Origin: Caldithrix abyssi DSM 13497
GTDB taxonomy: Bacteria > Calditrichota > Calditrichia > Calditrichales > Calditrichaceae
Assembly: GCF_001886815.1 (NCBI RefSeq)
Contig: NZ_CP018099.1
Span: 1,362,501 to 1,426,500 of the forward strand
Length of the DNA stretch: 64,000 bases
Direction: 5' to 3'
Position 1 is the stretch's first letter. Every line of letters starts with the position of its first letter. The translations under genes were made by a program, and so were the position numbers. Below the pieces are notes generated by a model. That model was given only the letters and a program-made list of their open reading frames with translations. It was not told where the DNA came from and did no database searches. Of this stretch, positions 28,592 to 35,198 are shown piece after piece.

Positions 28592-28825
28592 GCCAATGGC
28601 GTCTCTCTCGTCCCCGCAAAACGAGATGGAATGTTGAAAATATCCGGCCGATTACCGCCCGTTGATGCGCTGTGTCTGACGTTTTACATTGGTAGTATTT
28701 CTTTCACGTATGGCGGCTTTTTTCCCTTTCGCACGTTTTTTGTCTTTCCTGCGATCTCAATACCGGCACGCAGAATGGCTAAACCGTTAAAACGGTTCCC
28801 CCTTCCGACCAATTCCTCCCCGCTT
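28592..28825. other. Intergenic DNA without recognisable genes
   Basis: Apart from the 22-bp palindrome at 28778 nothing is recognised. Short open frames on both strands have no ribosome binding site and overlap the repeat and terminator, so they are not called. Confidence 0.5.
28778..28799. repeat. 22-bp dispersed palindromic repeat, copy 2 (inverted relative to 11018)
   Basis: Exact reverse complement of 11018-11039, with core AAACCGTTAAAACGGTT. It lies in the non-coding stretch before the cpoB-like terminator. Confidence 0.75.
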
Positions 28826-28861
28826 AAAAAAAAAGCCCTTTCACTCTTAAGGAAAGGGCTT
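28826..28861 (-). terminator. Rho-independent terminator of the cpoB-like gene (minus strand)
   Basis: Stem AAGCCCTTTC (28833-28842) with GAAAGGGCTT (28852-28861), followed on the minus strand by a T-run (A-run 28826-28834 on plus). Confidence 0.88.
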
Positions 28862-28899
28862 AGCAAATTTTAAAAACAATCTCTATTTTTCGCTCATTA

Positions 28900-29733
28900 C
28901 TAATATCTGGAAAGGATCTCCGTCGCACGGTCCACATAAGGGCTATCCGGATAATCCGTCCTCAGGCGTTCATACTCTTCTCTGGCTTTTTCCATATCCC
29001 CCTTCTTTAAATAGCACAGTACCAGTTTAAACTGGGCGTCTGGCGCTTTATTGGAATTGGGAAAGGTGAAGACCTTCTGAAAATCCAGTATGGCTGCGTC
29101 GTACTGGCGCAGGGCGTAGTGGCATTCGCCAATCCAGTATTGCGCATTATCGGCCAGCGGATGATTGGCATTCTGGCTCAGCAGAGTTTGAAACAAAGAA
29201 AGCGCCGACTGATAATCCCGCGCTTCAAACGCCTGGCGGGCCTGTTGATAGGTCGCTTCATAATCACCGCTGCCGGCGGCTGCGGCCGAGCTGCTAACAG
29301 AGGGAACGTAAAGTTGGCCTTTACCCTTTTTCTGCTGCAGTTGTTCGATTTTTAAGCTCTGTTGGGCTAACTGATCTTTCAGTTGTTGAATCAACCGATC
29401 TTTATCTTTGAGCTGCCGTTGTAAACTCTGGATACGCTTTTTGTAATTTTCGATTTCTTTACTATCGGCTCTGGTAGCTGCTGCGGCCATGGATTGATCC
29501 GGATTGGCAATATCGCTTTCATCGAGCAGGTTCAGCTGTTCCTTCGGTTTTTGCTTTTTCTTAGGCGTTTCGGTGGTCGTTTCGATGCCTAATAGTTTTT
29601 CAATATCCGTCAGGTCCTGTTGTTGAGAATCATCAATTTGATACTCCGCATCCTGATTTTTGCGAGAGCCTGCACAACTGAAAAGTAAAAAGGAAAAAAT
29701 TAAGAAAAGTAACGAAAAATATCTCAGGTACAT
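28900..29733 (-). CDS. CpoB/YbgF-like TPR lipoprotein
   Basis: Probable periplasmic lipoprotein of 277 residues: signal peptide with lipobox LLFSC (Cys near residue 20), a low-complexity linker, a coiled coil (about 85-135, KDRLIQQLKDQLAQQSLKIEQL), and three C-terminal TPR repeats (from YQQARQAFEARDYQSALSLF). This is the order seen in YbgF/CpoB, which links PBP1B and the Tol-Pal system during outer-membrane constriction. The tol-pal genes are not in this window, so the exact role is inferred. It could also be a BamD-like TPR lipoprotein, but the N-terminal coiled coil argues against that. Confidence 0.82.
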   Translation of the reverse strand: MYLRYFSLLFLIFSFLLFSCAGSRKNQDAEYQIDDSQQQDLTDIEKLLGIETTTETPKKKQKPKEQLNLLDESDIANPDQSMAAAATRADSKEIENYKKRIQSLQRQLKDKDRLIQQLKDQLAQQSLKIEQLQQKKGKGQLYVPSVSSSAAAAGSGDYEATYQQARQAFEARDYQSALSLFQTLLSQNANHPLADNAQYWIGECHYALRQYDAAILDFQKVFTFPNSNKAPDAQFKLVLCYLKKGDMEKAREEYERLRTDYPDSPYVDRATEILSRY

Positions 29734-30084
29734 TTTTGCCTCCCCGTAGAATGGAATTAATTATAGGAATATATCAATCTATTTGGAATAAGTCAATAAA
29801 ATTGATGCTTTTAGGCGGGGAAAATAATATTCTCATAATTGGTCGGCCGATGACGATCATTGAAAAAAAGATGCATGGAGGTTAAAGGCACAATGGCATT
29901 AAAAAAACAAATTAACAAAGCCGTGTGAAGAGGATAACCGCATATCAACTGTCAGAGCCAATGCCGGAGGCCATTGAGGGCAGGTTAAATTCAGAAAATG
30001 GCAAGAGCGCTGTCACAAATATTTAAAATGTGAATCTATAAAAATGAGAATCGATACAAAAAATAGTTACAGGAGGACCTGATC
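29734..30084. other. Intergenic region before the HPF/sigma fusion gene
   Basis: 351 bp. It holds the divergent upstream regions of the cpoB-like gene and the gene at 30085. The only coding hint is an 11-codon frame at 29893. AGGAGG precedes the start at 30085. I could not assign promoters with confidence. Confidence 0.5.
29893..29928 (+). CDS. Possible 11-codon leader peptide
   Basis: ATG at 29893, TGA at 29926-29928, peptide MALKKQINKAV. GGAGG (29877-29881) lies 11 bp upstream. It sits 157 bp before the HPF/sigma fusion gene. It could be a translated leader with a regulatory role or a chance frame. Confidence 0.2.
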   Translation: MALKKQINKAV

Positions 30085-31044
30085 ATGAAGCTGGAAGTGG
30101 TTAAAAGGAACATTGAAACGCTGAGCGAGACGTTTGAGGAGCAGTTGGAGCAGAAGACAAAGAAACTGGAAACGCTTCTTAAAAATTTTAACCCGGATCT
30201 TTGTTTTTTAAAGATCGACCTGCAAGCCGATGAAAAAAACAGAATCTACACCACCTATTTAAAACTTGATTTGCGGAGTAAGGTTTTAAAGGCAAAGAAA
30301 AGCGGGAATACGCTGCAGGCATCGGCTAATGAAGCGTTTAAAGCCTTATTCAGAGAGGTTAAAAAATACAAAGAATTTTTGCGCCGCGAACCGGAGTATC
30401 GCAGAAAGCGATTTGCCGAATCGGCTAAGACCAGTGTTTCGCCCCTGCAATTGGATGAAGGCGTAAAAAGCGTTTACAGCGATTTAATCCAAAGCATTTT
30501 GCATAAACTAATCAACTTTACAAGAAGAGAACTGCTGGCGCGCGATCTTTTTAAAGAAAACGATCCTTCTGGCGCCCTGGTTAAAGAGATCATTGATGAA
30601 GCCATTGCCAATGTGGGATCGGAAATCGGCACCCAGTTCAACAAAAGGGAAGCGCGCCGCAAACTATACAAAGAGATCATAAAAATCATCGATCAAAAAA
30701 TAAAAGGAGAACATAAGCGCCCGCTTTCTCTGGAAAAAGAAGTTTATGAAATAGATGAAGAGAATTTCTTTGAATACTACCAGCCAGATGAAAGCCTGCG
30801 CATGGAGGACATTTTGCCGGGCGTAAAATGGCCCGAAGAGCAGGAAGAATTAAAACTGAGTTTACAGGAAATACTGGAAGAACTACCGGAGGATTTACGG
30901 CAGGCTTTTACCCTGACGCAAATGAACGATTTTTCCTATGAAGAAGTGGCCATGATTCAGGACAAACCTGTCGAACAGATTAAGGAAGAAGTGGAAAAAG
31001 CGCGAAAAATCATCCAGGAAAAATTGACCGTTGACGCGTTGTAA
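30085..31044 (+). CDS. HPF/RaiA-like ribosome-hibernation domain fused to sigma-factor-like regions
   Basis: 319 residues. The N-terminal part (about 1-97) resembles the S30AE/HPF fold: amphipathic helix LEQKTKKLETLLKNF, alternating strands ending in TTYLKLDLRSKVLKAKKSG, then a second helix NEAFKALFREVKKYKEFL. A middle segment (about 135-205) looks like ECF sigma region 2 (ALVKEIIDEAIANV, then REARRKLYKEIIKIIDQK). The C-terminal 50 residues match sigma region 4: LPEDLRQAFTLTQMNDFSYEEVAMI, PVEQIKEEVEKARKII. AGGAGG lies 7 bp before the ATG. A hairpin terminator follows at 31095. A stationary-phase or stress role linking ribosome and transcription is inference only. Confidence 0.72.
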   Translation: MKLEVVKRNIETLSETFEEQLEQKTKKLETLLKNFNPDLCFLKIDLQADEKNRIYTTYLKLDLRSKVLKAKKSGNTLQASANEAFKALFREVKKYKEFLRREPEYRRKRFAESAKTSVSPLQLDEGVKSVYSDLIQSILHKLINFTRRELLARDLFKENDPSGALVKEIIDEAIANVGSEIGTQFNKREARRKLYKEIIKIIDQKIKGEHKRPLSLEKEVYEIDEENFFEYYQPDESLRMEDILPGVKWPEEQEELKLSLQEILEELPEDLRQAFTLTQMNDFSYEEVAMIQDKPVEQIKEEVEKARKIIQEKLTVDAL

Positions 31045-31094
31045 CGCTTTTATTAACCTGAACCATTTGCCATAGCTCCCCCTGCAGAAAAATG

Positions 31095-31137
31095 CCGGGC
31101 GTGCACGGATTGCCGGCGCGTGTACGTCCGGTTTAAT
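31095..31137 (+). terminator. Hairpin terminator after the HPF/sigma fusion gene
   Basis: A 13-bp stem (31095-31107 with 31119-31131, two G-U wobbles) is followed by TTTAATAATAAAA. It lies 50 bp after the stop codon. Confidence 0.6.
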
Positions 31138-31144
31138 AATAAAA

Positions 31145-31384
31145 CTGAATGTCCCCCAAAATTTCAAACAAAGACCTTATAATAGATTGATATTTAAGGG
31201 AATACATTAGCTGAATGTATGAAAAACTCACCCCCTTAATCCCCCGCCTTGCTCTGTGAGTCTTCGACGAAGAGAGGGGGACAAGAGCATACCTAACGTG
31301 GTAGCAATTATGAGATTAGGGGGTGAGTTGTAAAAATGATCTTAGAAAAAATATTGTAAACTTAAAAATTTGGGGGACATTCAG
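31145..31384. mobile_element. MITE-like element (240 bp), CTGAATGTCCCCCAAA ends
   Basis: Perfect 16-bp terminal inverted repeats (31145-31160 and 31369-31384). A second nested inverted pair, AACTCACCCCCT (31225-31236) and AGGGGGTGAGTT (31318-31329), lies inside. There is no transposase frame. The internal CTCACCCCC/GGGGGTGAG module is shared in kind with the element at 28416, although the ends differ. The right end stops 18 bp before the -35 box of the tRNA promoter. Confidence 0.65.
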
Positions 31385-31402
31385 GGTTAAATGATAAAAT
31401 TC

Positions 31403-31431
31403 TTGACAGAAAAAGATAAATGATCTAAATT
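31403..31431 (+). promoter_or_regulatory. Promoter of tRNA-Gly
   Basis: TTGACA (31403-31408), 17-bp spacer, TAAATT (31426-31431). The predicted start is near 31438, seven bases before the mature tRNA. Confidence 0.65.
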
Positions 31432-31444
31432 TGTCTTTTGAAAA

Positions 31445-31517
<73 letters not shown>

Positions 31518-31571
31518 CTTTTTTATAATCAGTTTTGTGTCTTTAAACTTGCCCTGCAAAATGAGTACTTT

Positions 31572-32651
31572 ATGAAATTAAAACAGATTTTCATTCTCTT
31601 CTTAGTCTCAATTATCACTTCCTGTAGTCATCTTTCCCGTGAATCTTTAAATGGCCATTTAGATGACGCACAAAGCCATTATTTAACCGGCCAGCGTTTT
31701 TTACAGCAGGAGGAATGGGTTCAAGCCGAAATAGAGTTCCGTAAGGCGCTGGATATAAAACCCGGCTATGCGCCCGCCTTAGATGGTTTAGCGCAACTGG
31801 CCTTACAAAAAAACGATCTTGCTCGGGCGGAAAACTGGCTGAATCAAATTCCAGAAACACAAAGCGGCTGGTTGCCTGCCTATTTAACAAGAGCGCGTTT
31901 AAAATTTAAACAGGGCGAATATCAAAAGAGCCTTTCGCAACTTAAAAGAATAGAAGATAGAGTAGAGCAACTTAGGCTGGACTCTTTGCGTGTAGAGATT
32001 GCCGCACTAAAGCTACGCAATTTGATCCGTTTGCGACGATGGACGGAAGCCCGGGAGCTGATTACTAAATTCGGTGCGCATCTGGCGAGTAACGGCGGAG
32101 TGGAAAAGCTGGCCATTTTACCGCAGGAGATAGAGCAAATTATTAATACGCTCCCTTCCGAATTTAGCCATTTAATTTTTAAAAAGGCCGTTAGCCGCGC
32201 CGAACTGGCAGAGATTATTGCTGAATGGTGTCCACCAGCAGGCGATGTTCCTTTAAGTTTGTGGGAATACGATCCGCCTATTTCCTTTCAGGCCATTCGG
32301 GATTTACCCACGGACAAAAAGGAGGCCTCTGCCATTCGTAAAGTTTTAGGCTGGCATATTATGTGGGCTTTTCCTGATGGTCGTTTTTACCCCAGAGACT
32401 ATGTTACGCGGGGAGAATTAGCCATTGTGTTACAGCGTTTGCTGGCGGCCGACCAACTTAATTTAAGGGCGATGAGGGAAAAGCGAGTGGATTACCCTGA
32501 TGTGCCATTGAATACGCCTTTGTGGAAGGCCATCCGCGAGCTTAGTATTTACCGTTTAATGGTCCCGGAACAGAGTAAAAGGTTCAGGCCGGAAAAAAAA
32601 GTAAGCGGTATGGAAGTAATCAGGGCTTTCCAGAAATTAAAGTGCTTATGA
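31572..32651 (+). CDS. Lipoprotein with TPR repeats and a C-terminal SLH-like region
   Basis: 359 residues. Signal peptide with lipobox ending SIITSC (Cys near residue 18), then TPR repeats (about 30-135, YLTGQRFLQQEEWVQAEIEF), a helical linker, and two SLH-like units (about 205-355) recognised by AVSRAELAEIIAEW, AFPDGRFYPRDYVTRGELA and RFRPEKKVSGMEVIRAFQKL. SLH units usually bind cell wall polymers, but here the protein is probably anchored by lipid to the outer membrane facing the periplasm. A role in envelope organisation is inference. Its stop overlaps the stop of the convergent glycosyltransferase by 6 bp. Confidence 0.8.
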   Translation: MKLKQIFILFLVSIITSCSHLSRESLNGHLDDAQSHYLTGQRFLQQEEWVQAEIEFRKALDIKPGYAPALDGLAQLALQKNDLARAENWLNQIPETQSGWLPAYLTRARLKFKQGEYQKSLSQLKRIEDRVEQLRLDSLRVEIAALKLRNLIRLRRWTEARELITKFGAHLASNGGVEKLAILPQEIEQIINTLPSEFSHLIFKKAVSRAELAEIIAEWCPPAGDVPLSLWEYDPPISFQAIRDLPTDKKEASAIRKVLGWHIMWAFPDGRFYPRDYVTRGELAIVLQRLLAADQLNLRAMREKRVDYPDVPLNTPLWKAIRELSIYRLMVPEQSKRFRPEKKVSGMEVIRAFQKLKCL

Positions 32652-33785
32652 ATGGCGGCGTCCTTTCCACTCCACCTTAAGCGGCGCGGCGCTTAACACA
32701 CTGAACACGATCAGGTAAAAAAAGTAGAACATTTCAAAGCCCGGAAAATATTTAAGCAATTGACGCAGATTCAATTTTTTTAAAGCGGCAAACAGCACAA
32801 AAAAATCGGCTGCCATTAAAAATGTCGGGGCAAGCCACACCGCCCAATATGTGAAATTAAAAAACAGCGCGATTAACGTCGTTAGGTGCGTTACCGCGGA
32901 GAAGAGAGTAACAAAATAACCCCAGGGGCGCATCTTTTTACCGCCGGCGATCCAGCGCAGTCGTTGCTGAAAAAAACTTTTAAAATCGGGCAGAGGATGG
33001 CTGTAAACAGCATTCAGTGGATCAATGGTGTGAATGATCTTCCACTGCGTTTGTTTGCGGATGGCTTCCATCAGGGCAAAATCTTCGGTAACCGAAAAAC
33101 CGATCCGCTCAAATCCGCCCACCTGCCGATAGGCTTCCAGACGAAAGGCAAAATTATTGCCCAGAATACTGATGGGTTTGCCGGCGTTGCTGTTCAGAGC
33201 GGCCATTGCTTGCAGGTAGGCCCAGTCCAATGCCTGAATGCGCGCAAAAAAAGAATGTTCGGGTTGCGTGATCATCAGCTTCCCAAAAGGAAACAGGCTG
33301 GTAAAGCCTCCGACCATTCCCACCTCAGGCGAAAAATAACGCGTCATACGCTCAATCCAGGTTTGGGAAACCACGCAATCGGCATCGGTAATCAAAACGA
33401 GCGGATGGTCAATCTTTTGCAATCCCTGCGCCAGGACATTCATTTTACCCCGCAAGCCGGCGTAGTGATCTTTAATTTCGATTAGATGAAAATTGGCATT
33501 CCGGTGGGCAAATTGTCTGGCAATCATCGGGGAATGGTCGGTTGAGCCGTCGTTCAGCACAAAAACATCGTAAAGACCAGCGGGGTAAGTTTGCTTTTCA
33601 AGGGCGGCCAGGCAATCGCCGATAAAATTTTCCTCGTTACGCATGGCGATTAAAACGGCCACGCGTAATTTTGACGATTCCGCCAGCGCAGAGGGCGCGG
33701 GAAAAAGACTGAGCGCGATTGTGAGACCAAGGTAGAAAAACGCAAGAAATAAAGTGATAACTAACAACCAATCCATGGCAATCAA
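32646..33785 (-). CDS. Family 2 glycosyltransferase, membrane-bound (copy B)
   Basis: 379 residues: an N-terminal transmembrane helix, a GT-A domain with RVAVLIAMRNEENFIGDCL, VLNDGSTDHS, ITDADCVV (metal-binding DxD) and SVTEDFALMEAIR, followed by QQRLRWIAGGKKM (the QxxRW motif), then three or four C-terminal membrane helices. QxxRW marks processive or synthase-like GT2 enzymes, but many non-processive bactoprenol or lipid glycosyltransferases also carry it. Probably adds sugars to a lipid or surface glycan at the inner face of the cytoplasmic membrane. Overlaps the upstream GT2 gene by 4 bp, so the two are co-translated. Confidence 0.9.
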   Translation of the reverse strand: MIAMDWLLVITLFLAFFYLGLTIALSLFPAPSALAESSKLRVAVLIAMRNEENFIGDCLAALEKQTYPAGLYDVFVLNDGSTDHSPMIARQFAHRNANFHLIEIKDHYAGLRGKMNVLAQGLQKIDHPLVLITDADCVVSQTWIERMTRYFSPEVGMVGGFTSLFPFGKLMITQPEHSFFARIQALDWAYLQAMAALNSNAGKPISILGNNFAFRLEAYRQVGGFERIGFSVTEDFALMEAIRKQTQWKIIHTIDPLNAVYSHPLPDFKSFFQQRLRWIAGGKKMRPWGYFVTLFSAVTHLTTLIALFFNFTYWAVWLAPTFLMAADFFVLFAALKKLNLRQLLKYFPGFEMFYFFYLIVFSVLSAAPLKVEWKGRRHS

Positions 33786-34939
33786 TCTTTATTTGTAACG
33801 GGCTTTTGAACGGCGGCCTCTATTTTATTTTCTGCCCATTGAAAATAGCCCAGCTGTCCAAGGGCTCCGAAAAGAACAACGTAAAAGGGATGCAAAAAAG
33901 AGACGATGGGAAAAACGACCAACGATCTTAAATCTTTTAAGGTACGCGCCGCTTTATTCATGAATAAAAATTCGCCGCCCATTTTCAGCGTCCAGATCAA
34001 TAAAAAACCGCCGGAAATAGAAAAGGTAGAAAGACTGTACACGGTTTTTCCGGCTAACAACAGGTTAAACAGGTAATACAAAATCAGCCCAATGGTTACC
34101 TTTGCAGGGTAGTCAAAACCTTTGCTGGCGTATCGGAGGCGTTGATGGAGGAATTTAGACCACAGGCGCGGAGGATTGTTAAACACATGCGCATGGGCGT
34201 CGTTTGCGTATTTTATTTTGTATTTACCGGCCTCGCGTACCAGGGTTAAAAACAGATCGTCGTCGCCGGAAAGGTGCGCTTTATAAGGCCCAAAACCGCC
34301 AATTTCCTCGTACAATGTTTTGCGATAGGCCATGTTGGTTCCCACGCAGGTCAAAGGCCAGCCCAGTCCGGTAGAAGCGGCGGCTATAGCGGCATGAGAA
34401 AGGTATTCCAGGGCCAACAAACGCTTAACAAAATGGCGCGCCGGTTTAATGCGGTAGGGAGCATAACCGATGACCATGTGCGTGTCGTCGGTAAAGTAGG
34501 AAACCATCGTTTCCACCCATCGGTAGCCCGGGCGACCGTCCGCATCCGTCAATAAAATAATTTCGCCCCTGGCCTGTTGTAGCGCCGTGTGGATGGCCCG
34601 TTTTTTTGGGGCAAAATCAGGAATCCGGTCATTGATGGTGACGGCCTTAAAGCGCCTGTCTTTGGATGCATACTGGTGAATAATTTGCGGCGTGCGGTCG
34701 GTGGAACGATCATTGACAATAATAAATTCTATTTTTTCATCGGGATAATTTTGCCGCGCCAGACGTTTCAGGCAGTCCGGTAAGTTCTTTTCCTCATTAT
34801 GTGCGCAAACAATCACGCTTACCGCGGGCTTTGACGCAGTGCGCTTTTGCCGGTTGAGCCTTAAAAATCCTCTGTAAAAAAAGAGAATGGTTAAAACAAA
34901 GCCGATGGTTAATATCAGTAAAATCGTATCGATCATCAT
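33782..34939 (-). CDS. Family 2 glycosyltransferase, membrane-bound (copy A)
   Basis: 385 residues with the same plan as its neighbour: an N-terminal transmembrane helix, GT-A domain with SVIVCAHNEEKNLPDCL, IVNDRSTDRTP, LLTDADGRPGY (DxD), HLSGDDDLFLT, a HQRLRYASKG segment in place of QxxRW, then several C-terminal transmembrane helices. The two proteins look like diverged paralogues. It is the first gene of the pair. Substrate unknown. Confidence 0.9.
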   Translation of the reverse strand: MMIDTILLILTIGFVLTILFFYRGFLRLNRQKRTASKPAVSVIVCAHNEEKNLPDCLKRLARQNYPDEKIEFIIVNDRSTDRTPQIIHQYASKDRRFKAVTINDRIPDFAPKKRAIHTALQQARGEIILLTDADGRPGYRWVETMVSYFTDDTHMVIGYAPYRIKPARHFVKRLLALEYLSHAAIAAASTGLGWPLTCVGTNMAYRKTLYEEIGGFGPYKAHLSGDDDLFLTLVREAGKYKIKYANDAHAHVFNNPPRLWSKFLHQRLRYASKGFDYPAKVTIGLILYYLFNLLLAGKTVYSLSTFSISGGFLLIWTLKMGGEFLFMNKAARTLKDLRSLVVFPIVSFLHPFYVVLFGALGQLGYFQWAENKIEAAVQKPVTNKD

Positions 34940-35140
34940 TTTTTTACTCCTAACTGCTCAGGAATTTAATCCCATTCGTTAATATTTCAAAATGATTTCT
35001 GCAAAATAAGAGACCATGGCGCCAAATAGATTCCCATGAGCGCTGGCAGGCAGGATAGGCAAAAGACTTTCCGCCATTTTGTGTGATTGCCCCTGCGGAG
35101 GGTTTAATTAATTTTTTTTGCTTTTTTGACGAAAATATTA

Positions 35141-35169
35141 TTGCTAAATAATTGATCTTTCTATATAAT
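35141..35169 (+). promoter_or_regulatory. Sigma-70-type promoter of the giant T9SS cargo gene
   Basis: TTGCTA (35141-35146), 17-bp spacer, TATAAT (35164-35169). The predicted transcript starts near 35176, leaving a leader of about 23 nt that contains AAAGGGAGG before the ATG at 35199. Confidence 0.65.
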
Positions 35170-35198
35170 TGAATAATGGTAAAGGGAGGCTCAATATT

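Noticed and set aside
28631-28873. Plus-strand 80-codon frame and opposing 60-codon frame before the cpoB-like gene
   Set aside because: Both cover the 22-bp palindrome and the terminator hairpin. No ribosome binding site or family resemblance.
31261-31290. CTTCGACGAAG palindrome inside the 240-bp element considered as an att or recombination site
   Set aside because: No integrase nearby, and the larger inverted-repeat structure explains it.
28416-31384. Composite transposon bounded by the two palindromic elements, carrying the cpoB-like and HPF/sigma genes
   Set aside because: The ends of the two elements differ, no transposase is present, and no flanking duplication was found.
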